Assembly (NCBI GenBank): GCA_025350445.1
Contig: JANXXV010000368.1
Location: 1-7,265, forward strand
Reading direction: 5' to 3'
Origin: Bryobacteraceae bacterium
Lineage (GTDB): Bacteria > Acidobacteriota > Terriglobia > Bryobacterales > Bryobacteraceae
Length of the DNA stretch: 7,265 bases
The translations under genes and the position numbers were made by a program. Below the pieces are notes generated by a model. The model was not told the origin of the DNA and searched no databases. It was given only the letters and a program-made list of their open reading frames with translations. Positions 1 through 6,285 of the stretch are shown here, in pieces (the stretch's first letter is position 1; each line of letters opens with the position of its first letter).

Positions 1-2
1 CG

Positions 3-269
3 CCGACGATCACAACGCAGGCATACAATTTCGGCACTGGGCGATTCGGCCATCCCGAACAAGACCGCGCCATTACGCCACGCGAGGCAGCTCTACTCCA
101 AACTTTCCCCCGCAGCTTTCGCTTTGTTAGACCGCGCGAGCCAGTTTTCCTATCTCATGTAGGTCGGCTTATCGGCAATGCGGTGCCGCCCCGACTGGCC
201 TTCCACGTTGGCAAAGAGATCATGCGAGCCGCAGAAGCCAACGCCGGCCGACGGAGGTCTGCTAATTGA
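3..269 (+). CDS. DNA (cytosine-5-)-methyltransferase, C-terminal end (5' part outside window)
   Basis: Only the last 88 codons are in the window; the reading frame is open from the left edge to a TGA at 267-269. The residues match the end of bacterial C5-cytosine methyltransferases. Motif IX is RAITPREAALLQTFP (nt 66-110), preceded by PTITTQAYNFGTGRFGHPE, and motif X is GRLIGNAVPPRLA, with GNAVPP at nt 174-191. These motifs pack the C-terminal helix back onto the AdoMet-binding fold. The catalytic Pro-Cys motif IV and the target-recognition domain lie upstream and cannot be seen, so neither specificity nor integrity of the whole enzyme can be judged. The stop overlaps the start of the downstream ATPase-nuclease gene, so this is very probably the modification subunit of a type II restriction-modification pair. 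The family assignment is firm; the partnership is inferred from the overlap and from family knowledge. Confidence 0.93.
   Translation, partial: PTITTQAYNFGTGRFGHPEQDRAITPREAALLQTFPRSFRFVRPREPVFLSHVGRLIGNAVPPRLAFHVGKEIMRAAEANAGRRRSAN
253..258 (+). promoter_or_regulatory. Ribosome binding site deciding a TTG start
   Basis: GGAGGT lies 7 nt before the TTG at 266-268. It is the strongest Shine-Dalgarno match in the window. It sits inside the last codons of the methyltransferase gene and supports the unusual TTG start of the next gene. The TTGA overlap (266-269) makes termination-reinitiation coupling likely. Confidence 0.8.
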
Positions 270-1018
270 GTTCACCGTACCGATTCACTCTCGATCTTCG
301 AGTGCTTGACCACTTGGGTATCAACCTCTACAGCAACGCCGCTGCTGTACTGTCAGAGGCCGTGGCCAATGCCTGGGACGCTGACGCCCAAGTGGTGAAG
401 GTTGATATCCAAAGTAGGCAGATTACGATTGAAGACGACGGTATTGGCATGACGCTCACCCAGATAAATGACCGATTCCTCAAGACTGGGTACGACAAGA
501 GAACGAACGAGGGAGAAATTTCAGCCCAGGGCCGGGCGTTCATGGGGCGAAAGGGAATAGGCAAGTTGGCGCTGTTCTCTATCGCCGACCAGATCGAGAT
601 ACACACGCGCGCTGGTAAGAAGGAGCAGCACGCCTTCAGCATGAAAATGTCCGAAGTGCGAAAAGCTATCTCGACCGGCGCGACTTACTTTCCTGACCCA
701 GTAGAATTCGCTGGTCCATCGAAGGGCACTCGTATCATCCTAACCGAGCTCAAGAAGAAAAGGACGGCAACGTCAGTTCCTGCACTGCGCAAACGGATCG
801 CGCGTCGTTTTTCTGTAATAGGATTCAAGGGTGCCAACGGAGATCGGTTTGTGGTCCAGATCAACGACAAGCCCGTTGGACCTGACGACCGAGAAGATTT
901 GCGAGCGTTGGAGTTTCTATGGGAATTCGGGAATGAAAGCCTGTCTTCTGCGGAATACCCAAACGTAGTGAAGCGATTTTTGCTATCAGACCAAGTTGAC
1001 TCCACCCATCCTGATTGA
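266..1018 (+). CDS. N-terminal half: GHKL/Bergerat ATPase domain, ends at the premature TGA
   Basis: This 250-residue product is what translation would make if the TGA is obeyed. The three ATP-binding signatures of the GHKL superfamily are complete. The N box is LSEAVANAWDADA with E31, N35 and D38, where the Glu activates water and the Asn holds magnesium. The G1 box is EDDGIGM at 56-62, contacting adenine through D58. The G2 box is MGRKGIGKLALFSIA with the GxxGxG loop at 94-99. The short spacing of these boxes resembles MutL, Hsp90 and MORC proteins and not sensor kinases. The fragment lacks any nuclease and stops inside what should be the transducer region (HPD, residues 248-250), so it could bind ATP but should not restrict DNA. 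The start is TTG at 266, chosen for the GGAGGT ribosome site and the overlap with the upstream stop; the ORF then opens with the family-like SSPYRFTLDLRVLDHLG. Confidence 0.85.
   Translation: MSSPYRFTLDLRVLDHLGINLYSNAAAVLSEAVANAWDADAQVVKVDIQSRQITIEDDGIGMTLTQINDRFLKTGYDKRTNEGEISAQGRAFMGRKGIGKLALFSIADQIEIHTRAGKKEQHAFSMKMSEVRKAISTGATYFPDPVEFAGPSKGTRIILTELKKKRTATSVPALRKRIARRFSVIGFKGANGDRFVVQINDKPVGPDDREDLRALEFLWEFGNESLSSAEYPNVVKRFLLSDQVDSTHPD
1016..1018 (+). other. In-frame TGA interrupting the restriction gene
   Basis: The codons around it read GAT TGA AAA. Upstream the frame encodes DSTHPD and downstream it resumes at once with KISGWLG, without insertion or deletion. The next 400 codons are open to the TGA at 2219-2221. 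A single-base origin is possible from TGG (Trp), CGA (Arg), AGA (Arg), GGA (Gly), TCA or TTA, among others. No downstream stem-loop or special recoding element was recognised by eye. Confidence 0.9.
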
Positions 1019-2221
1019 AAAATTTCAGGCTGGCTGGGCGCCGCTGAAGGGCCGAAGAAGCTTAAGCATGATGAAGCCGGTTCACTCAATGGCATCGTAG
1101 TCTTCGCGCGTGGTCGCCTGATCCAAGAAAACATCCTCGACAAATTGAATTACAATCGTATTCTCGTTAGTTACCTCACTGGTCAAGTCAACGCCGATTT
1201 CTTGGACTTGGCAGATGAAGATGACATCGCAACGAGTGACCGGCAGCGCCTGATCGAAGACGACGAAAGATACGTAGCCTTGACGGAGTTCCTGAAACGC
1301 ACGCTTATTTCCATCCAGGACAGATGGACAGATCTTCGGAATGAAGCGCGAGGGAAACAAGCGATTTCTGAAATTCCTGTGTTGGCAGAGTGGATTGACC
1401 ATCTTCCGACTTCTCAACGAAAGAACGCGAAGGCGTTGCTAGGCTTAATCCGTGGCGTAGAAATCGAGCACGAAGAAGAACGTAAACAGCTCTACCGCTC
1501 GGGCATGCTCGCATTCGAAAGGCTACGGTTGCGTGAAGAAGGGGCGCTTCTCGCTCAAGAACCGCACCTCACCGCCGCGTTACTACTTCCGCTGCTGTCA
1601 GATCTTTCGCTGCTGGAGGGTTCCTTGTACCGTGAGATTGTCAAGGTTCGCCTCCAGGTCATCAAAGACTTCGAGAACCTTGTTGATGAGAACGAGAAGG
1701 AAAAGGTACTCCAGAAACATTTGTTTACCCATTTGTGGCTATTGGATCCGGGCTGGGAGCGGGCTGCGGGGAGTGACAGGATCGAGAAGATCCTGAAGAA
1801 GGAGTACAAGCCCTTTAGCCCCACCCTCACCGAAAAAGAGAGCAAGGGAAGAGTTGACATCAGATATCGCACGAATGGTGGCGAGCACATCATCATTGAG
1901 TTGAAGAGGGCCAAGCGGAAGTTGAGCGTGCACGAGTTAGCCGAACAGGGCAATAAATACCGCACTGCCTTGATTAAGTGCCTTCGAGCCCAAAACGTCC
2001 AGGACCCTCACATCTCGATCGTCTTCGTCATTGGCACTCCACTTTCAGAGGAAGATGATCCAGGTGGGCGCACAATGATAGACGCAACTCTGAAGGCAAT
2101 TAGCGGAAGAGTTACGCATTATGAGGCTCTGATTGAGGGTGCACGGGCAGCATACGGTGACTTCCTCGTGCAATCAGCCAAGGCAGACAAGATCGACCGG
2201 ATCCTACAGAAACTGGAATGA
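1019..2221 (+). pseudogene. C-terminal half: transducer-like region and PD-(D/E)XK nuclease domain
   Basis: Coding potential resumes directly after the TGA. The first usable start codon is TTG at 1145, which would cut off 42 family-like residues and has no Shine-Dalgarno sequence before it (ATCCTCGACAAA), so a separate gene beginning there is improbable. Numbered from the 266 start, residues 308-314 (VNADFLD) and the following acidic DIATSDRQ stretch look like the conserved core of the middle domain. HLFTHLWLLDPGWERA begins at residue 485 and leads into the nuclease. The catalytic set is D531 in GRVDIRYR and E545-L-K547 in HIIIELKR, the D-(x13)-E-x-K pattern of PD-(D/E)XK nucleases, followed by a Q-x-x-K-Y helix. 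All key residues are present and there is no second stop or frameshift, so the nuclease half shows no decay of its own. The region is A+T-richer than the genes to the right (one line, 1141-1200, counts 38% G+C). Confidence 0.8.
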
Positions 2222-2271
2222 TACAGCCAGAAGCCGCTAGCGCAGCGCCACGCGGAGTGCACGGAGATAAT

Positions 2272-3171
2272 TCAGGCTTTGGGATGGGCGCGGTCGTAGA
2301 CTGCCATCAGCTCCGTCAGCGAGACCTGGGTATATTTTTGCGTTGTTGAGAGACTAGCGTGGCCCAGTAGTTCCTGAATGGACCGCAGGTCGGCTCCATC
2401 GCTCAACAAGTGCGTGGCGAAGGCGTGGCGCAGGCTATGCGGATGCAAGGACGAATCACCTGCAAGCACGGTTGCGTAGAGCTTCACAATGTCCGCGATG
2501 CCCCGGGTGGTGAGTCTTGCGCCGAATCGATTCAGAAACACCGCCTTCTCGTTTGGCTTCGGCTTCCTGGTTTCGAGGTAATGTTGCAGCGCTGTCGCCG
2601 CCTTGGCTCCGAATGGCACCTGGCGTTCCTTGCGCCCTTTGCCGCGGACCAGAATCCAGCGGTCCGTGGAATCGATGTCTTCGAGGTTGAGTCCGGCTAG
2701 TTCGCTTACGCGAAGGCCGCAGCCGTAGAGGAATTCGAAGATGGCCAGGTCGCGCGGCATCCGTTCGCGCTCCATTTGATTCGCTTCGATGCCGTTCAGC
2801 AGGTTTCCGGTCTGCTCGGCCGTCATCACGCGCGGCAGCTTCTTTGGCGCCTTGGGCGTGCGCAGGAGTTTGGCTACGTTGAGGGTGACAACACCTTCAC
2901 GCATCAGGTGAGCGTAGAAGGAGCGGACGGAGGCCAGCTTGCGGCGGATGGTTATGGCGCTGAGTTCGAGGCGGTGCAATTGGCCCAGCCATTCGCGCAG
3001 ATCGAGGACGGTGATGGCCGCGGCAGTTGGGGGCGCTCCATCCGGCGGGGTGAAGTAGGCCAGCAGTTGGTCGAGGTCGGCCTTGTAGTTCCGGAGTGTG
3101 TGCGGGGATGCATTTTCGCGGCGCAGTGCGTCGAGGTACGATTCGATCTGCCCCGCCAGCGAATCACGCAT
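2272..3171 (-). CDS. xerC: Tyrosine recombinase XerC
   Basis: A 299-residue site-specific tyrosine recombinase, the usual length of XerC/XerD, which resolves chromosome dimers at dif together with a partner recombinase and FtsK. The N-terminal SAM-like core-binding domain covers about residues 1-100 (QIESYLDALRRENASPHTLR). The catalytic domain has the full active site: R154 in CGLRVSEL, K178 in RGKGRKERQVP, H245 and R248 in HPHSLRHAFATHLL, H271 in LLGHASLSTTQ, and the nucleophile Y280 in QKYTQVS. The ATG overlaps the end of trmFO by 8 nt (ATGCGTGA), so the two are almost certainly one transcript and translationally coupled; only a weak GAG precedes the ATG. This trmFO-xerC pairing also occurs in Firmicutes (gid-codV), which favours a chromosomal Xer enzyme over a phage or integron integrase. 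XerD or a single-recombinase XerH-like role cannot be excluded from sequence alone. Confidence 0.92.
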   Translation of the reverse strand: MRDSLAGQIESYLDALRRENASPHTLRNYKADLDQLLAYFTPPDGAPPTAAAITVLDLREWLGQLHRLELSAITIRRKLASVRSFYAHLMREGVVTLNVAKLLRTPKAPKKLPRVMTAEQTGNLLNGIEANQMERERMPRDLAIFEFLYGCGLRVSELAGLNLEDIDSTDRWILVRGKGRKERQVPFGAKAATALQHYLETRKPKPNEKAVFLNRFGARLTTRGIADIVKLYATVLAGDSSLHPHSLRHAFATHLLSDGADLRSIQELLGHASLSTTQKYTQVSLTELMAVYDRAHPKA

Positions 3172-4498
3172 AGACGCTCAAGTGTTCGTCCATAGCCGCT
3201 TTGGCGCGGCGGCAAACCTCGGCATGGCGGGCTTTCTTGTCGTGGCGGAGACGGCGGCGGGTGGCGTCCTCCAGAGTGGGCAACAGATCGAAGGTGATGT
3301 TGGCCGGCTGGTAGTGCGCGGGGTCCGCGCCGGAGATGTAGGCGCATAGCGAGCCCAGCGCTGTCTCCCGGGGGAATGGCCGCACCGGTTGACCGGTGAC
3401 GAATTCCACTGCGTGACGGCCGGCCAGCAGACCGGTGGCGATGGATTCGGTATAGCCTTCGACGCCGGAAATTTGTCCGGCGAAGAATACATGCGGGTTG
3501 GTTTTGAGTTGCAGAGTTGGCGTCAGCAGCGCGGGTGCGTTGATGTAAGTGTTGCGGTGAATCTGGCCGAAGCGCAGGAACTCGGCGTTGGCCATGCCGG
3601 GAATCATGCGCAGGATGCGGGCCTGTTCGGCGTACTTCAGGTGGTTCTGGAAGCCGACCAGATTGTAGCTGTTCGCGCGCGCGTTCTCCTGCCGGAGTTG
3701 AACCGCGGCGTAGGGCCATCGTCCGGTACGCGGATCGGTCAGGCCGACCGGCTTCATGGGGCCGAAGCGCAATGTGTCCGGGCCGCGGCGGCAGATCTCC
3801 TCAATGGGCAGGCAGGCTTCGAAGTAGGGGATGTTCTCATCGATCTTGGATTCGTAGGTCTGCGCGGCCTGCAAGGCGGCGATGAACCGGTCGTACTCTT
3901 CCTTGTTGAAGGGGCAATTCACGTAGTCGTCCGTGCCATCGATGGATTTGCCATAGCGCGAGGCGCGGAAGGCGATCGACATGTCTATGCTGTCGGCTTC
4001 TACGATTGGGCTGATGCTGTCGTAGAAGAAGAGGCGTTCGGCGCCGGTGAGGCGCGCGATCTCCTGCGCTAGCGCGTCACTGGTTAGCGGGCCGGTGGCG
4101 ATGATGACCGGCTGATCCGCGGGGAGGGTGGTGACTTCCCCGCGGCGGATCTCCACCCCGGGCAGTTCCTCAATTGCCTTGGTGATGGCTGCCGCGAAGA
4201 GGTCGCGGTCCACGGTAAGCGCGTGGCCTGCGGGGACGCGCGTTTGTTGGGCGATGCGCATGGCCAGGGAATCCAATTTGCGCAGCTCTTCCTTCAGCAA
4301 CCACGGCGCTGAGTTTTCAGACTCGCTCTTGAGGGAATTGCTGCACACCAGTTCCGCCATATGGCCGGTCTTGTGGGCTGGGGTTTGCTTGACGGGACGC
4401 ATCTCGTGCAACACCACGCTTAGGCCCGCGCGCGCCACCTGCCAGGTTGCTTCCGATCCGGCTAGCCCGGCTCCGATGATGTGAATAGTTTGCGCCAA
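3164..4498 (-). CDS. trmFO: Methylenetetrahydrofolate-tRNA-(uracil-5-)-methyltransferase TrmFO
   Basis: A 444-residue flavoprotein that makes m5U54 (ribothymidine) in the T-loop of tRNAs, using 5,10-methylenetetrahydrofolate as carbon donor and FADH2/NAD(P)H as reductant. The Rossmann FAD motif is IIGAGLAGSEA (GxGxxG at residues 9-14). HEMRP (31-35) and GHMAELVCSNSLKS follow, with C52 matching Cys53 of the Bacillus enzyme. The second catalytic cysteine is probably C229 in FEACLPIEE. The C-terminal FAGQISGVEGYTESIATGLLAG stretch closes the FAD site. Length and motif order are normal for the family, also called Gid. The start is TTG at 4498: an in-frame TGA lies two codons upstream and no ATG or GTG fits before the FAD motif. 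The ribosome site is poor (TGAAGG directly against the start). It is the first gene of the trmFO-xerC unit and divergent from the oxidoreductase gene. Confidence 0.96.
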   Translation of the reverse strand: MAQTIHIIGAGLAGSEATWQVARAGLSVVLHEMRPVKQTPAHKTGHMAELVCSNSLKSESENSAPWLLKEELRKLDSLAMRIAQQTRVPAGHALTVDRDLFAAAITKAIEELPGVEIRRGEVTTLPADQPVIIATGPLTSDALAQEIARLTGAERLFFYDSISPIVEADSIDMSIAFRASRYGKSIDGTDDYVNCPFNKEEYDRFIAALQAAQTYESKIDENIPYFEACLPIEEICRRGPDTLRFGPMKPVGLTDPRTGRWPYAAVQLRQENARANSYNLVGFQNHLKYAEQARILRMIPGMANAEFLRFGQIHRNTYINAPALLTPTLQLKTNPHVFFAGQISGVEGYTESIATGLLAGRHAVEFVTGQPVRPFPRETALGSLCAYISGADPAHYQPANITFDLLPTLEDATRRRLRHDKKARHAEVCRRAKAAMDEHLSVYA

Positions 4499-4530
4499 CC
4501 TTCAGGATAGCGGACGCAGGCGGGGCCGGG

Positions 4531-4547
4531 TTATATATAATGCGCTT
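4531..4547 (+). promoter_or_regulatory. Palindromic AT-rich promoter, predicted leaderless start for the oxidoreductase
   Basis: Within a 49-nt, otherwise very GC-rich gap between divergent genes lies TTATATATAA (4531-4540), a perfect 10-bp palindrome. On the + strand it forms a consensus -10 box TATAAT at 4536-4541, followed by six nt and then the ATG at 4548. Transcription would be expected to begin at or next to the ATG, giving a leaderless mRNA. No clear -35 box is seen; GACGCA (4513-4518) occupies the expected place. On the - strand the same palindrome gives TATAAC, about 32 nt before the trmFO start, so it may serve both directions. Confidence 0.55.
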
Positions 4548-5747
4548 ATGCCAGACACCACCATCTCCCGCCGCGGTATGCTTGGCGCGGCCGCCGTTAC
4601 CGCTGCTTCGTATTCCCGCGTGATGGGCGCCAACGATCGCATACAGCTTGGACTTATCGGCTGCGGCGGACGCGGCAACTACGTGATGCAGACGTTCGTC
4701 AAGACGGATCGCGTGGAGGTGAAAGGCGTGTGCGACGTGTGGGCTGAGCGCACCGCTAAGGCGAAGCAGACGGCGATCAACGCGGCCACGTTTTCCGATC
4801 ACCGCAAGATGCTGGATACGCTGAAGCCGCTGGATGCCGTCTTGATTGCTACGCCGGACCATTGGCATACGCGCATCGCCATTGACGCGTTGAATGCCGG
4901 CAAAGACGTCTACGTGGAGAAGCCGCTGACGCTCAAGATGGAAGAGGGCCCCGAAGTTGTGAAGGCGGCGCGGGTGAATGAGCGGATCTGTCAGGTTGGC
5001 ATGCAGCAGCGCTCCGGGAAGATCTATCTGCAAGCGAAAGAAGAGATCATGAAGACCGGCAAGCTGGGAAAAGTTACGCTGGCCCGGACCTGGTGGCATG
5101 GCAACGGAGCGCATCTACAAAAAGCTCCCGCATCGCTGAAGACGCGGCCATCCGATCTGGATTGGGCGCGCTTTCTGGGGCCGGTGAAATGGCGCGATTG
5201 GGATCCGCAACAGTATTACAACTTCCGCGCTTACCTTGATTTCGGCGGCGGCCAGGTGACGGATCTGTTCACGCACTGGATCGACGTCGTACACATGTTC
5301 ATGGACCAGGACAACCCGATCTCGGCGTCCGCCGCGGGTGGAGTGTTCGCGTATAAAGACGGCCGCACGGCGCCCGATACGATCAACGTTCTGTTGGAAT
5401 ACCCGGCGGAATGGACGGCTACGTTTGAGGCGACGCTTTCGCCCGGCATCACGGGAGCAGCGGTGGAGATGTGCGGCACCGAGGGAAAGTTGAACATCAC
5501 ACGCAGCCAGTATGAATTTCTGCCTAAGGGAAAGGGCGCTGTTCCGGTGATTGTGAAATCGGAACGCGACCAGACCATCGACCACGTGGAGAACTTTCTG
5601 GACTGTGTGCGGTCGCGCAAACTGCCGAACGGCGACGTGCTGATTGGGCACCGGTCGGCGCAAGCTTCGCATCTGGGCAATATCGCGTATGAGCAAAAGC
5701 GGCGATTGCGCTTCGATCCGGCGCGCGAGGAAATTCTGCCTCTGTAG
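4548..5747 (+). CDS. Exported Gfo/Idh/MocA family oxidoreductase (Tat substrate)
   Basis: A 399-residue NAD(P)-dependent dehydrogenase of the Gfo/Idh/MocA superfamily, which acts on sugars, inositols and related polyols; the substrate is not predictable here. The N-terminus is a twin-arginine signal (SRRGML, R8-R9, then an alanine-rich hydrophobic stretch, possible cleavage after VMGA at residue 28), so the folded protein with its cofactor probably goes to the periplasm. The dinucleotide fold follows: LIGCGGRGNY (36-45) with the glycine-rich loop, ATPDHWH (101-107), and the diagnostic VEKPLTL (123-129) that carries the conserved Lys. The C-terminal alpha/beta domain contains DFGGGQVTDLFTHWID, with D239 and H243 in the family's D-x-x-x-H catalytic pair. 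Large families of such Tat-exported members occur in Acidobacteriota, Planctomycetes and Verrucomicrobia. The ATG is chosen because the Tat motif needs it and a -10 box lies just upstream; there is no Shine-Dalgarno. It seems to be transcribed alone. Confidence 0.92.
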   Translation: MPDTTISRRGMLGAAAVTAASYSRVMGANDRIQLGLIGCGGRGNYVMQTFVKTDRVEVKGVCDVWAERTAKAKQTAINAATFSDHRKMLDTLKPLDAVLIATPDHWHTRIAIDALNAGKDVYVEKPLTLKMEEGPEVVKAARVNERICQVGMQQRSGKIYLQAKEEIMKTGKLGKVTLARTWWHGNGAHLQKAPASLKTRPSDLDWARFLGPVKWRDWDPQQYYNFRAYLDFGGGQVTDLFTHWIDVVHMFMDQDNPISASAAGGVFAYKDGRTAPDTINVLLEYPAEWTATFEATLSPGITGAAVEMCGTEGKLNITRSQYEFLPKGKGAVPVIVKSERDQTIDHVENFLDCVRSRKLPNGDVLIGHRSAQASHLGNIAYEQKRRLRFDPAREEILPL

Positions 5748-5791
5748 GCGAATCACTGCATTTTTGCTGACAAATCCACCCTTTTGCGCCG

Positions 5792-5820
5792 GTCAAAGTC
5801 TAAGGGAAAGATGCTATACT
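5792..5820 (+). promoter_or_regulatory. Extended -10 promoter for the small secreted protein
   Basis: TGCTATACT (5812-5820) is an extended -10 element (TGn plus TATACT, one mismatch to TATAAT). A weak -35 candidate, GTCAAA (5792-5797), sits 17 bp upstream. The predicted start near 5827 gives a leader of about 37 nt containing GGGAG (5849-5853), 10 nt before the ATG at 5864. Confidence 0.6.
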
Positions 5821-5863
5821 TCCGTGTCTGCGATAAGAAAAGAACGACGGGAGAACGGAAAAT

Positions 5864-6217
5864 ATGAGTATGTTTTATAGACGCGGTCTATTGGTATGCC
5901 TTCTGTCCGCGGGCCTTATGTCCACCCAGGCAGCGATAGCGGCGCCACAGGCGGAAGGGTCGAAGTCTGACATTGCCGTGCCGGCGGGTGGAGCGCTTTC
6001 CGAGTCTGAGATCATCATTTTGTTACAGGCGAAAGTGCCATTGGAACTGATTGCCAAGTTCGTGACGATCCGGGGAGTGAGCTTCGTCAGCACCAAGGAC
6101 AGCAGCAAGCGGATCATATCGTCGGGCGGCGATGTTTCGTTGATCGGAACGGTCAATCTGAACCAGAAGGACGATGCGGTTGTGCTGGCTGATGCCGGGG
6201 GGAAGAAGAAGAAATAA
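5864..6217 (+). CDS. Small secreted protein of unknown function
   Basis: A 117-residue protein that I do not recognise as a named family. Residues 1-27 form a classic Sec signal: YRRG, a hydrophobic core (LLVCLLSAGLM) and AIAA as a signal peptidase I site, leaving a mature chain of about 90 residues. The mature part starts with a Gly/Pro/Ala linker, then LSESEIIILLQAKVPLELIAKFVTIRGVSF (split by no gap, two short helices by pattern). It resembles the loosely conserved 'helix, x-I-A, RGVxF' element that I associate with acidobacterial secreted or TPR proteins; this is an impression, not a search result. It then has IISSGGDVSLIGTV and a basic tail GGKKKK. There is no lipobox, no transmembrane segment after the signal, and no enzyme motif. 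It has its own promoter and ribosome site, and its neighbours give no functional hint. Bias, start signals and signal peptide make it a credible real gene. Confidence 0.78.
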   Translation: MSMFYRRGLLVCLLSAGLMSTQAAIAAPQAEGSKSDIAVPAGGALSESEIIILLQAKVPLELIAKFVTIRGVSFVSTKDSSKRIISSGGDVSLIGTVNLNQKDDAVVLADAGGKKKK

Positions 6218-6232
6218 GTAATGGGGTACTCC

Positions 6233-6285
6233 GGCTTGCTGGTGGGTGAGTTTTAATCGCAAGCCAGGCTTGATCGCCGTCTCAC
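6233..6285 (+). repeat. Nested inverted repeats downstream of the small secreted gene
   Basis: GGCTTGC (6233-6239) is complementary to GCAAGCC (6259-6265). The second arm is also half of a near-contiguous palindrome CAAGCC-A-GGCTTG (6260-6272). Thus two hairpins compete for the same central arm. GTGAG (6246-6250) and CTCAC (6281-6285) can enclose the palindrome. No T-run follows either stem, so this is not a standard Rho-independent terminator. It may be a Rho-type end, a 3' structure of the preceding mRNA, or chance. Confidence 0.4.

Larger units (their letters stand above)
266..2221 (+). pseudogene. GHKL ATPase-PD-(D/E)XK restriction endonuclease (BbrUII/HgiDII-like), interrupted by in-frame TGA
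   Basis: Read through the TGA at 1016-1018, this is one 651-codon gene with no frame change. From N to C it holds a Bergerat-fold ATPase (about residues 1-200), a middle region beginning KISGWLG at residue 252 and FARGRLIQENIL at 280-291, a helical linker, and a PD-(D/E)XK nuclease (about 480-640). As I recall them, homologues in the BbrUII/HgiDII restriction-enzyme family carry the same continuous order, including the HPx-x-I-G-W stretch that spans the stop here. Members of this family pair with a 5mC methyltransferase, as here. The intact enzyme would cut unmodified DNA, with ATP hydrolysis probably driving conformational change. TGA is the normal stop of at least five other genes in this window (the methyltransferase, this gene's own end, xerC, trmFO and the TPR gene), so general UGA reassignment is unlikely. 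I infer a recent nonsense mutation; readthrough or a sequence error remain possible. The family name is given from memory, not from a search. Confidence 0.82.

Noticed and set aside
1016..1018. Selenocysteine or genome-wide UGA recoding
   Set aside because: Other genes here end in TGA at expected lengths, the family has no known selenocysteine at this place, and no SECIS-like hairpin was recognised just downstream.
1145..2221. An independent gene starting at TTG 1145
   Set aside because: It has no ribosome site, and family-like coding (KISGWLG, FARGRLIQENIL) continues upstream in the same frame to the TGA at 1016, so it is the rest of one interrupted gene.
2272..3171. Phage or integron integrase marking a mobile element
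   Set aside because: Length, lack of extra domains, 8-nt overlap with trmFO and the known trmFO-xerC linkage favour a housekeeping Xer recombinase; no att repeats or tRNA were seen beside it.
2952..3719. 255-codon open frame on the - strand across the trmFO-xerC junction
   Set aside because: It lies in another frame of two well-supported genes and its product is Arg/Pro-rich low-complexity sequence without motifs, typical of a GC-rich shadow frame.
3389..4072. 227-codon + strand open frame opposite trmFO
   Set aside because: It is the antisense image of a strongly conserved enzyme and carries no independent motif.
4317..5114. 265-codon - strand open frame opposite the oxidoreductase and trmFO start
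   Set aside because: It is antisense to the Tat/Rossmann coding sequence, spans the promoter gap, and has no recognisable domain or ribosome site.
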